Shown one piece after another: positions 31,992 to 39,939 of a DNA stretch of 64,000 nt. The notes under the pieces were generated by a model. The model saw only the letters and a list, made by a program, of their open reading frames with translations, searched no databases and was not told the DNA's origin. Positions within the stretch are counted from its first letter, which is position 1. Every line of letters starts with the position of its first letter. The stretch comes from Nocardioides sp. AX2bis. Its GTDB lineage: Bacteria > Actinomycetota > Actinomycetes > Propionibacteriales > Nocardioidaceae. The stretch lies in NCBI RefSeq assembly GCF_902506435.1, contig NZ_LR733215.1, positions 3,032,126-3,096,125 on the forward strand, in the 5' to 3' direction. Both the position numbers and the translations under genes were made by a program.

Positions 31992-34981
31992 TAGGCGTGG
32001 GCGGGGTTGTCGGCGGCCCGCCGGCCGCCCGACGCCGAAGCCGACGCCGACGTCATCGCCTCCTGCACCAGCTCGACCGGGTGCCAGGCGGAGCGCTCGG
32101 TGCCGTGGAAGATCTGCTCGCGGCAGGAGGTGCCGGTCGCGCAGATGACCGTCTCGCGGTCCTCCGCCTCGATCGCCGGGAAGAGCCGGTCCGCGCCGAC
32201 CTTCATCGACATCTCGTAGTGCTCGGCCTCGTAGCCGAACGAGCCGGCCATCCCGCAGCAGCCGGCGTCGAGCTCGACGACCTCGGCGCCCGGGATCCGC
32301 TTCAGTAGGGCGACGGTCGCGGCGGTGCCGACCTCGGCCTTCTGGTGGCAGTGGCCGTGGTAGAGGATCCGTCGGCCCGCGAGCCACGAGTCCTCGGCGA
32401 ACGCCAGACGCCCGTCGTCGACGGCCTCGACCAGCAGCTCCTCGACCTGGCGCACGCGCCCGGACACGTCCTGCACGTTCGGGTCGTCGGGGAGCATCGA
32501 GACGTGCTCGTCGCGCAGGGTGAACAGGCACGACGGCTCGCAGCCCACGATCGGGGAGCCGGCCGGGGTGTTCGTCGCGAGGTCGGCCGCCATCGTGCGG
32601 GCCTTGCTCGTGGCCTCGTCGACCAGGCCCTTGGACAGCGCCGAGCGGCCGCAGCAGCCGGTGCTGGCGAGCTCGACCTCCCACCCGGAGCGCTGGAGCA
32701 TCCGGATCGCGGCCTGGCCGATGTGCGGCTCGGAGTAGGAGGTGAACGAGTCGGCCAGGAAGTTGACGGTGCCCTGGGTGGCCCTCGTCGTCGACCGGCG
32801 ACCCTCGCTGCCGTACCAGCGCACCAGGTTGCGGCGCTTGAACTGCGGCAGGGGGCGCTGCCGGGCGATGCCGAGCACCTTCTCCATCAGGAACCGCAGC
32901 ACCGGGATCCGGCCGGGGACATTGGCCAGCGGGCCGAAGAAGGAGCCCAGCTTGTTGAGGGTCCGGATGTTGCCGAAGATCCGCGAGCGCAGCGGCACGC
33001 CGTGCTCGTCGTGGTAGTGCGAGAGCGTCTCGCTCTTCAGCTTGGCCATGTCCACGCCGAGCGGGCACTCCGACTTGCAGGCCTTGCACATCAGGCAGAG
33101 GTCGAGGATCTCGTGGAGCCGCTCACCGCCGAGCGCGGCCTTCGGGTCGGGCTCGGAGAGCGCCTTGACCAGGGCGTTCGCACGGCCACGGGTGGCGTGC
33201 TCCTCCTCGCGGGTCGCGATGTACGAGGGGCACATCGCCCCCGTGGTGCTCTTGCGGCATAGCCCGATGTTCATGCAGCGGTCGGCCGCGCCCCGCATCC
33301 CGCCCACGACCTCGAAGTCGAGGCGGGTGCGGAAGGCCGGCGCCGGCGGGAGCACCGCGTCGCGGAGGTTCTCGGTCATCGACGGGGCGTCGACGATCTT
33401 GCCCGGGTTCATGATGTTCGCCGGGTCGAAGATCCCCTTGACCTCGCGCATCGCCTCGTAGAGGTCGTCGCCGAAGATCTCGCGGTTGAACTCGCTGCGG
33501 GCCAGGCCGTCGCCGTGCTCGCTGGAGTTGACGCCGCCGAACTCCTTGACCAGGTCCTTGATCTGCTCGGCCACGCGACGCATCCGGACGATCTCGTCGG
33601 GCCGCGACAGGTCCACGAACGGGCGGATGTGCAGGCAGCCGACCGAGCAGTGGCCGTAGAAGCCGGCCTTCATCTCGTTCTCGTCGAGGATCTCGGCGAA
33701 GCGGGCGGTGTAGTCGGCCAGCCGCTCGGGGGGCACCGCGGTGTCCTCGACGAAGGCCAGCGGCCGGTTCGAGCCCTGGCTGGCGGCCATCAGCAGGCCC
33801 AGGCTGGACTTGCGCACCTTCAGCAGCGCGGTCTGCTGGGCCGCGGTGACCAGGCGCAGCGTGTGGTAGCCGTGGCCCTTCTCGTCCCAGACCTCGATCA
33901 GGTGGTCCAGGCGCGCCAGCACCTCGTCGCGGTCGTCGCCGGTGAAGGAGACGAACAGCAGCGCGGCCGGGTCGCCGACCAGGGACGAGCCGAGGTCGGC
34001 GTACTCGATCTTCTGGCGCGACAGGTCGAGGATCGTCTTGTCCATCAGCTCGACCTGGGCCGGCTCGCAGGACAGCGCGTCCATGGTGGCCTCGATGGCC
34101 TTCTGCGTGGTGTCGAAGTGGCCCACGGCGTAGACGGTGTTCCCGGGCTTAGGGACCAGATCGACCTCGGCGACGGTGGCGGTGACCAGGGTCCCCTCGC
34201 AGCCGACGACGAAGGTCGCCAGGTCGAACGGCGTCGCGGGGTCGGCCAGGCGGTCCAGGCGGTAGCCGCAGGCCCGGCGCCAGAACGGCGGCATGCCGTC
34301 GGCGATCGCTCTCCGGTTCTCCTCGACGATCCGCGGCAGCTCGCGGTAGAGCGAGCCCTCCAGGGTCGGCATCGAGGCCCGCCGGTGCACCTCCGCGTCG
34401 TCGACGGGCTCGAAGCGCGCCGTCGAGCCGTCCGAGAGCACCACGTCGAGCGCGCGGACGTGGTCGATCGTCATCCCGAACCGCAGCGACCCGCTGCCGG
34501 CGGAGTTGTTGCCGATCATCCCGCCGATGGTGGCCCGGTTGCTGGTCGAGGTGTCCGGGCCGAACATCAGCCCGAACGGCGCCGCCGCCCGGTTCAGCTC
34601 GTCCTGCACCACGCCGACCTCGACCCGAGCCGTACGCCGCTCGGGGTCGAGGTCGAGGATCCGGTTCATGTGCCGCGACAGGTCGAGCACGATGCCCGCG
34701 CCGATCGTCTGACCGGCCAGGCTGGTGCCGGCCCCGCGCGGGGTCACCCGGACACCGTGCTCGGCGGCGACGCGGACGGCGGCCGCCACGTCGTCGGCGT
34801 GGCGGGGGTAGACCACGCCCAGGGGGCGGATCGCGTACATGCTCGCGTCCCGGGAGAACAGGTGGCGGCTGTAGTCGTCGAAGGCGACCTCGCCCTCGAC
34901 CGCGGCCTCCAGGGCCGCGGCGAAGCCCGGCGGGGCCTCGTCCGGGCCGACGGTGCTCTCGGGGGGCGCGGTCGTCGTCAT
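31991..34981 (-). CDS. FAD-linked 2-hydroxyacid dehydrogenase fused to Fe-S/CCG domains (D-lactate/glycolate type)
   Basis: 996 aa. N-terminal PCMH FAD domain (PRGAGTSLAGQTIGAG, IGGMIGNNSAGSGSLRFGMT), a FAD-oxidase C-terminal domain to about residue 540, then two 4Fe-4S cysteine clusters (including CLMCKACKSECP) and two CCG repeats (STGCCGRSALSKG, DAGCCGMAGSFGYEAE). This is the Dld-GlpC fusion plan of respiratory D-lactate or glycolate dehydrogenases, passing electrons to quinone. It follows the aminotransferase by 6 nt in one operon, which points to glycolate/glyoxylate rather than lactate, though lactate is not excluded. Confidence 0.92.
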   Translation of the reverse strand: MTTTAPPESTVGPDEAPPGFAAALEAAVEGEVAFDDYSRHLFSRDASMYAIRPLGVVYPRHADDVAAAVRVAAEHGVRVTPRGAGTSLAGQTIGAGIVLDLSRHMNRILDLDPERRTARVEVGVVQDELNRAAAPFGLMFGPDTSTSNRATIGGMIGNNSAGSGSLRFGMTIDHVRALDVVLSDGSTARFEPVDDAEVHRRASMPTLEGSLYRELPRIVEENRRAIADGMPPFWRRACGYRLDRLADPATPFDLATFVVGCEGTLVTATVAEVDLVPKPGNTVYAVGHFDTTQKAIEATMDALSCEPAQVELMDKTILDLSRQKIEYADLGSSLVGDPAALLFVSFTGDDRDEVLARLDHLIEVWDEKGHGYHTLRLVTAAQQTALLKVRKSSLGLLMAASQGSNRPLAFVEDTAVPPERLADYTARFAEILDENEMKAGFYGHCSVGCLHIRPFVDLSRPDEIVRMRRVAEQIKDLVKEFGGVNSSEHGDGLARSEFNREIFGDDLYEAMREVKGIFDPANIMNPGKIVDAPSMTENLRDAVLPPAPAFRTRLDFEVVGGMRGAADRCMNIGLCRKSTTGAMCPSYIATREEEHATRGRANALVKALSEPDPKAALGGERLHEILDLCLMCKACKSECPLGVDMAKLKSETLSHYHDEHGVPLRSRIFGNIRTLNKLGSFFGPLANVPGRIPVLRFLMEKVLGIARQRPLPQFKRRNLVRWYGSEGRRSTTRATQGTVNFLADSFTSYSEPHIGQAAIRMLQRSGWEVELASTGCCGRSALSKGLVDEATSKARTMAADLATNTPAGSPIVGCEPSCLFTLRDEHVSMLPDDPNVQDVSGRVRQVEELLVEAVDDGRLAFAEDSWLAGRRILYHGHCHQKAEVGTAATVALLKRIPGAEVVELDAGCCGMAGSFGYEAEHYEMSMKVGADRLFPAIEAEDRETVICATGTSCREQIFHGTERSAWHPVELVQEAMTSASASASGGRRAADNPAHA

Positions 34982-34987
34982 GGTCGC

Positions 34988-36142
34988 TCAGTCCTCTTGC
35001 AGCACGGCGAGGGCGGCCTGGACGCCGCCCGGGGTGAACGGGACGCCGGCGAGGCCGAGACCCATCTCCACCCCGCCCAGCGTGCCGACCAGGGACAAGT
35101 CCTCGAAGTGGCCGAGGTGCCCGATCCGGAAGACCCGACCGGCGAGCTTCGTCAGGCCCGCACCCAGCGACATGTCGAAGCGCTCCAGGATGAGGGCGCG
35201 CAGCGCGTCGGCGTCGTGCCCCTCGGGCATCACCACGGCGGTCAGGACGCCGGAGTGCTCGCGCTCGTCGAGGCAGAGCACCTCGAGGCCCCAGGCCTCG
35301 ACGGCGGCGCGCGTGGCGCGCGCCCAGCGCTGGTGGCGCGCGAACACGTTCTCCAGGCCCTCGTCGGCCAGCATGTCGAGGGCGACCTCGAGGCCGTAGA
35401 GCAGGTTGGTGGCCGGGGTGTAGGGCCACATCCCCTTCTCGTTGGCCGCCAGGATCGGCGTCCAGTCCCAGAAGGAGCGCTTCATGCCGGCCGTGCGGTG
35501 GGCCTCGAGCGCCTTGTCGCTGACGGCGTTGAAGGACAGGCCCGGCGGCAGCATCAGGCCCTTCTGGGAGCCGGCGACGGTGACGTCGACCTTCCACTCG
35601 TCGTGGCGGTAGTCGATCGAGCCCAGCGAGGAGATCGTGTCGACGAGCAGCAGGGCCGGGTGGTCGACCGAGTCCATCGCCGCCCGCACGTCGCCGATCC
35701 GGCTGGTGACGCCGGTCGAGGTCTCGTTGTGGACCGCGCAGACGGCCTTGATCTCGTGGGCGGTGTCGGCTCCGAGGTGCGCGGCGACGGCGTCGGTGTC
35801 GACGCCGTGGCGCCAGTCGCCGGCCACCATCTCGACCTCGAGGCCGAGCTCGGCGGCCATCGTCTGCCACAGCGTGGCGAAGTGGCCGGTCTCGAAGCAG
35901 AGCACCTTGTCGCCGGGGCTCAGCGTGTTGACCAGCGCGGCCTCCCAGGCGCCCGTGCCGGACGCGGGGTAGATCACCACCGGGTTGGTGGTGCCGAAGA
36001 CCGGCTTGATCTTCTCCAGCAGACGGGTGCCGAGCGCGGCGAAGGTCGGGCCGCGGTGGTCGATCGTCGGCGCCGAGATCGCGCGCAGCACCTCGTCCGG
36101 ACAGTTGGTGGGACCGGGGATCTGCAGGAAGTGACGTCCCAT
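34988..36142 (-). CDS. class V aminotransferase, serine/aspartate-glyoxylate type
   Basis: 384 aa PLP enzyme. IPGPTNCPDEVLRAIS and TIDHRGPTF at the start, LVDTISSLGSIDYRHDEW for the cofactor aspartate, and the Schiff-base lysine K194 in VAGSQKGLMLPPG. The pattern is that of alanine/serine/aspartate-glyoxylate aminotransferases, including BhcA of the beta-hydroxyaspartate cycle. It would convert glyoxylate made by the downstream dehydrogenase to glycine. ATG at 36142; the 225-nt upstream region holds three IclR-like operators and the divergent permease promoter. Confidence 0.9.
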   Translation of the reverse strand: MGRHFLQIPGPTNCPDEVLRAISAPTIDHRGPTFAALGTRLLEKIKPVFGTTNPVVIYPASGTGAWEAALVNTLSPGDKVLCFETGHFATLWQTMAAELGLEVEMVAGDWRHGVDTDAVAAHLGADTAHEIKAVCAVHNETSTGVTSRIGDVRAAMDSVDHPALLLVDTISSLGSIDYRHDEWKVDVTVAGSQKGLMLPPGLSFNAVSDKALEAHRTAGMKRSFWDWTPILAANEKGMWPYTPATNLLYGLEVALDMLADEGLENVFARHQRWARATRAAVEAWGLEVLCLDEREHSGVLTAVVMPEGHDADALRALILERFDMSLGAGLTKLAGRVFRIGHLGHFEDLSLVGTLGGVEMGLGLAGVPFTPGGVQAALAVLQED

Positions 36143-36191
36143 GGGAATCCTCTCGTCCCGGACCCGACGCTCACGTCCGCCCGAGTGGTTT

Positions 36192-36206
36192 ATCCGTCCA
36201 GCGGAA
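36192..36206. promoter_or_regulatory. IclR-type operator, copy 1
   Basis: ATCCGTCCAGCGGAA; its right half is identical to, and left half close to, the perfect site at 36332. Confidence 0.6.
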
Positions 36207-36212
36207 GTTCTC

Positions 36213-36227
36213 TACCGCTAAGTGGAG
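36213..36227. promoter_or_regulatory. IclR-type operator, copy 2 (degenerate)
   Basis: TACCGCTAAGTGGAG, same 6-3-6 layout; 21 nt (two helical turns) from copy 1, so bound proteins would lie on the same DNA face. Confidence 0.5.
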
Positions 36228-36331
36228 CGTAATCGTGACGTGGGCCACCCGTCCACCCACTCGAACCGTTCTCTGCCCAGGGCTTGACGAGACCTGAGTC
36301 ACACGCCAAGGTCGGTGCAGCGAAAACTCTC

Positions 36332-36346
36332 TTCCGCTTGGCGGAA
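36332..36346. promoter_or_regulatory. IclR-type operator, copy 3 (perfect palindrome)
   Basis: TTCCGC-TTG-GCGGAA, 22 nt before the TTG of the permease gene and within its 5' leader or promoter. Confidence 0.75.
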
Positions 36347-36367
36347 TGAACCCGGAGGTCCTGTCCC

Positions 36368-37813
36368 TTGTCCATCGCTGTCGTCGCCATCATCGCGCTC
36401 CTCGTGCTGAGCGTGATCTTCCTGCTCTCCACGTTCCTACCGATCCACATGGGCGTGCTCGCCATCTCCGCCGCGTTCGTCCTCGGCATCCTGCTGCTGC
36501 CGGGAGGGTTCGGCTCCGACGCCCTCGACGAGAAATCGGGGATGATCTCGGACGGCTTCCCCGGGGACCTCTTCATCACCCTGGCCGGGGTCACGTTCCT
36601 CTTCGGCATCGCCAAGAACAACGGCACGGTCGACTGGCTGGTGCACGCCTCCGTACGCCTGGTCGGCGGCCGGGTGGCCCTGATCCCGTGGGTGTTCTTC
36701 GGCGTCACCGGGGTCCTGACCGGCATCGGGGCCGTCGTGCCCGCCGCCGTCGCGATCATCGCCCCGATCGGGATGACCTTCGCCCGCAAGTACGGCATCA
36801 ACCAGGTCCTGATGGGCCTGATGGTGATCAACGGCGCCACGGCCGGCGGCTTCTCCCCGCTCAGCATCTTCGGCGCGATCACCAACGACACGGTGGCCAG
36901 CGCCGGTCTCGACGGCAGCCCGCTGTTCCTCTTCCTCGCCTCGTTCGTCTTCAACGTCATCCTCGGCGCCATCACCTTCGTGCTCTTCGGCGGGCGCAAG
37001 CTCCTGGGCGTGCGCGACGCCGGCGACGGCGAGCTGGTCTCCTCCGACGGCGCCAAGGTCAGCCGGTTCCGCGAGGGCCCGGCCGAGCAGACCGGCCAGA
37101 AGACGGCCTCGGCGTCCAGCGCCTCCCCGCTCGCGAAGCCGGGCGACGCGCCCGTGACCACGCTCGACTTCCACCGCAGCCTCACCATCGCCGGGATGGT
37201 CGTCCTCACCCTGGGCGCGTTCTTCCTGGGGCTCGACGTGGGCTTCTTCTCGTTCCTCATCGGGTCGCTGCTGTGCCTGATGAACCCGAAGATCACCAAG
37301 GGCGCGGTCGGCGAGATCGCCTGGCCGACGATCCTGCTGGTCTGCGGCATCGTCACCTACGTCAGCCTGCTGCAGAACCCCGCGCTCGACCCGGCGGGCG
37401 AGCGCGACGTGATCACGTACTTCGGCGACTGGGCCGCCGGCCTCGGTGCCGCCGTGATCGCCGCCCTGCTCGTGCTCTACGTCGGTGGCATCGTGTCGGC
37501 CTTCGCCTCCACGACCGGCATCCTGGGTGCGCTGATCCCGCTCGCGGTCCCGTTCCTGGACGGCCCCAGCGCCGTCCTCGGCGTGGTCGCCCTGGTCACC
37601 GCGCTGGCGATCTCCTCCTCGACGGTCGACTCCTCGCCGTACTCGACCTCGGGCGCGCTGGTGGTGGCCAACGCCAACGAGGCGGACCGGGACCGGGTCT
37701 ACAAGAGCCTGCTCACCTGGGGCTTCTCGATGGTGGCGGTCGTCCCGCTCGTCACCTGGGTGCTGTTCATCCTGCTCGGCGACCAGGCGCTCGGCCTGGG
37801 CCTCCTGCAGTGA
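36368..37813 (+). CDS. carboxylate permease, MatC N-terminal/SLC13-like
   Basis: 481 aa, about eleven to twelve membrane helices. The N-terminal part resembles the dicarboxylate carrier MatC family (LPIHMGVLAISAAFVLGILL, GDLFITLAGVTFLFGIAKNN, GINQVLMGLMVINGATAGGF). A hydrophilic cytoplasmic loop sits at about residues 215-265. Start is TTG at 36368, chosen because GGAGG lies 9 nt upstream. Its position between IclR operators, facing the glyoxylate genes, suggests it imports the organic acid they consume (glycolate, lactate, malonate or similar). Confidence 0.85.
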   Translation: MSIAVVAIIALLVLSVIFLLSTFLPIHMGVLAISAAFVLGILLLPGGFGSDALDEKSGMISDGFPGDLFITLAGVTFLFGIAKNNGTVDWLVHASVRLVGGRVALIPWVFFGVTGVLTGIGAVVPAAVAIIAPIGMTFARKYGINQVLMGLMVINGATAGGFSPLSIFGAITNDTVASAGLDGSPLFLFLASFVFNVILGAITFVLFGGRKLLGVRDAGDGELVSSDGAKVSRFREGPAEQTGQKTASASSASPLAKPGDAPVTTLDFHRSLTIAGMVVLTLGAFFLGLDVGFFSFLIGSLLCLMNPKITKGAVGEIAWPTILLVCGIVTYVSLLQNPALDPAGERDVITYFGDWAAGLGAAVIAALLVLYVGGIVSAFASTTGILGALIPLAVPFLDGPSAVLGVVALVTALAISSSTVDSSPYSTSGALVVANANEADRDRVYKSLLTWGFSMVAVVPLVTWVLFILLGDQALGLGLLQ

Positions 37814-37848
37814 CAGCCACGCCCGGGCGCTGACCCGGGCTCGACGAG

Positions 37849-37878
37849 GGGGAGGTGCGCCGGTCGGCGCACCTCCCC
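37849..37878 (+). terminator. 13-bp hairpin after the permease gene
   Basis: GGGGAGGTGCGCC-GGTC-GGCGCACCTCCCC, perfect stem, directly abutting the IclR operator at 37879. It likely separates permease and iclR transcription. Confidence 0.65.
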
Positions 37879-37893
37879 TTCCGCTCAACGGTA
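37879..37893. promoter_or_regulatory. IclR-type operator, copy 4
   Basis: TTCCGCTCAACGGTA; left half identical to the perfect site. Confidence 0.65.
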
Positions 37894-37897
37894 GGAT
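37892..37897 (+). promoter_or_regulatory. -10-like hexamer of the IclR gene
   Basis: TAGGAT between the two operator copies 37879-37893 and 37900-37914, so binding there should block RNA polymerase (autorepression). Confidence 0.5.
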
Positions 37898-37899
37898 GT

Positions 37900-37914
37900 T
37901 TTCGACAAACGGAA
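37900..37914. promoter_or_regulatory. IclR-type operator, copy 5
   Basis: TTTCGACAAACGGAA; right half CGGAA conserved. Centre-to-centre distance to copy 4 is 21 nt, the same spacing as copies 1 and 2. Confidence 0.6.
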
Positions 37915-37932
37915 GAAGAACAGGGGGCAGTC

Positions 37933-38718
37933 GTGGCTGAGGACGAGAAGTCCCGCTCGACGGGCGGGGTCCAGTCCATCGCCCGTGCGTTCCGGCTCCT
38001 GGAGATCGTCGCCACCAACGGCGGCGTGATGGGCCTGTCCCAGCTCGCGGTGCAGTCCGGCTTCCCGCTCCCCACGATCCACCGCGCCGTGCGCACGCTG
38101 GTCGACCTCGGCTACCTGCGCCAGGAGCCGTCACGGCAGTACGCCCTCGGCCCGCGCCTGCTGCTGCTCGCCGAGAGCTCCTCGACGATGCTGAACTCCC
38201 TCGCGGCCCCGCACCTGCGCCGCCTGGTCGACGAGCTCGGCGAGACCGCCAACCTCGCCCTGCTCGACACCGACCGGATCGCCTACGTCGCGCAGGTCCC
38301 GGGCCGTCACGCGATGCGGATGTTCACCGAGGTCGGGCGGCGCGTCCTGCCCCACTGCACGGCCGTGGGCAAGGTCCTGCTCTCGACGACGCCGACGACC
38401 GAGGTCCACGACCTGCTCGTGCGCACCGGCATGCCGCGCTACACCGACCACACGATCACCGACGCCGGCTCCTTCGACGCCGAGCTCGACCGCACGCGGG
38501 AGCGCGGCTACGCCGTCGACGAGGGCGAGCAGGAGGTCGGCGTGCGGTGCGTGGCCGTCGCCGTGCCCCAGTCCCCACGCCAGTCCGGCCCCCGGCCCGT
38601 GGCCCGGCTGGCGGTGTCGATCTCGGGCCCGGCCCCCCGGATGACCGACGACCTGCTCACCGAGGCCGTGCCCGCCCTCCACCGGGCCGCCGCGGCGATC
38701 GCCGACGACCTCGCCTGA
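37933..38718 (+). CDS. IclR family transcriptional regulator
   Basis: 261 aa. Winged helix at about residues 12-75 (GVQSIARAFRLLEIVATNGG, GFPLPTIHRAVRTLVDLGYL) and a C-terminal GAF-like effector domain (ALLDTDRIAYVAQVPGRHAM, LPHCTAVGKVLLS). IclR proteins sense small carboxylates such as glyoxylate or pyruvate. GTG start at 37933 after a purine-rich AGGGGG. The two operator-like copies around its -10 box and three more in the aminotransferase-permease region make it the probable regulator of the whole module. Confidence 0.92.
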   Translation: MAEDEKSRSTGGVQSIARAFRLLEIVATNGGVMGLSQLAVQSGFPLPTIHRAVRTLVDLGYLRQEPSRQYALGPRLLLLAESSSTMLNSLAAPHLRRLVDELGETANLALLDTDRIAYVAQVPGRHAMRMFTEVGRRVLPHCTAVGKVLLSTTPTTEVHDLLVRTGMPRYTDHTITDAGSFDAELDRTRERGYAVDEGEQEVGVRCVAVAVPQSPRQSGPRPVARLAVSISGPAPRMTDDLLTEAVPALHRAAAAIADDLA

Positions 38719-38823
38719 CCCAGGACCACACGAGCGGGTGAGGAGCCCTCGGGTCATAGTTGAACGGTCAGCGCGATCGTGCCGCCCCCCGGCGGCCGGT
38801 CGCTCCCGTACGAGAGGACCCCT

Positions 38824-39882
38824 GTGACCGTCTCCGTCCCCGCCCTGTCCGCCGCCTCCGCCGACGCCTCCTTCGAGAAGGTGCAGCTCGAACGCCGCGA
38901 CCTGCGCCCCGACGACGTCCGCATCGACATCCGCTGGGCGGGCATCTGCCACAGCGACATCCACACCAAGCGCGAGGAGTGGGGCCCGGTCTCCTTCCCG
39001 CTCACCCCCGGCCACGAGATCCTCGGCACCGTGCTCGAGGTCGGCCCCGAGGTCACCACCCACGCCGTCGGCGACATCGTGGGCGTCGGCTGCTTCGTCG
39101 ACTCCTGCCTCGAGTGCGCCGCCTGCAAGGACGGCGAGGAGCAGTACTGCGAGAAGGGCGGCGTGGGCACCTACGGCGTCGAGGGCTACGACGGCGAGAT
39201 CACCCAGGGCGGCTACAGCGACCAGGTCGTCGTGCGCGACCACTTCGTGGTCAAGGTGCCGGACTCCTACGACGAGTCGCAGTACGCCGGCGTCACCCCG
39301 CTGCTGTGCGCCGGGATCACCACCTACCACCCGCTCAAGCAGCACGGTGTCGGCCCGGGCACGCGGGTCGGCGTCATCGGCCTCGGCGGCCTCGGCCACG
39401 TCGGCGTCAAGATCGCCGCGGCCATGGGCGCCGAGGTCAGCGTCCTGTCCCGCACCGACGCCAAGAAGGAGGACGGCCTGTCCTTCGGCGCGCAGCACTA
39501 CTACGCGACCGAGGACGAGTCGGTCTTCGACGAGCTCGCCGGCTCCTTCGACGTGCTGCTCAACACCGTCGGCTCGGGCATCCCGCTCGACAAGTTCATG
39601 GGCCTGCTCGCCCGCGGCGGCGTGATGCACAACGTCGGCGCCCCCGAGGAGAACCTCGAGGTCAGCGCGTTCTCCCTGCTGGCCAACCGCCGCCAGATCG
39701 CCGGCAGCATGATCGGCGGCCTCCCCGAGACGCAGGAGATGATCGACTTCTGCGCCGAGCACGGTGTCACGGCCACGGTCGAGGTCATCTCCGCCGACCA
39801 GGTCGACGACTACTACGACAAGGTCGTCTCGGGCGACGTGCGCTACCGCGCGGTCATCGACACCGCGACGCTCCAGGGCTGA
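38824..39882 (+). CDS. zinc-dependent alcohol dehydrogenase, cinnamyl-alcohol/YahK type, probably NADP-dependent
   Basis: 352 aa. Catalytic zinc ligands C42 and H64 (GICHSDIH, TPGHE); structural zinc C95, C98, C101, C109. Rossmann motif GVIGLGGLGHVGVK at about 180; the following SRTDAKKE segment favours NADP(H). This family reduces a broad range of aldehydes. GTG start at 38824 with GAGAGG upstream. It stands alone between the IclR gene and a glycosyltransferase, so its physiological aldehyde is unknown. Confidence 0.92.
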   Translation: MTVSVPALSAASADASFEKVQLERRDLRPDDVRIDIRWAGICHSDIHTKREEWGPVSFPLTPGHEILGTVLEVGPEVTTHAVGDIVGVGCFVDSCLECAACKDGEEQYCEKGGVGTYGVEGYDGEITQGGYSDQVVVRDHFVVKVPDSYDESQYAGVTPLLCAGITTYHPLKQHGVGPGTRVGVIGLGGLGHVGVKIAAAMGAEVSVLSRTDAKKEDGLSFGAQHYYATEDESVFDELAGSFDVLLNTVGSGIPLDKFMGLLARGGVMHNVGAPEENLEVSAFSLLANRRQIAGSMIGGLPETQEMIDFCAEHGVTATVEVISADQVDDYYDKVVSGDVRYRAVIDTATLQG

Positions 39883-39924
39883 GTCCCCGCGCGTGGCCGA
39901 CGTCCCGACGGACGTCGGCCACCG

Positions 39925-39930
39925 TAGGAT
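39925..39930 (+). promoter_or_regulatory. -10-like hexamer of the glycosyltransferase gene
   Basis: TAGGAT, 9 nt before the ATG at 39940; no Shine-Dalgarno fits between, so a leaderless or very short-leader transcript is likely. Confidence 0.4.
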
Positions 39931-39939
39931 CGGTCCGAC

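Noticed and set aside
31991..38718. A complete beta-hydroxyaspartate cycle cluster
   Set aside because: Only the aminotransferase and an IclR regulator fit; hydroxyaspartate aldolase, dehydratase and iminosuccinate reductase genes are missing.
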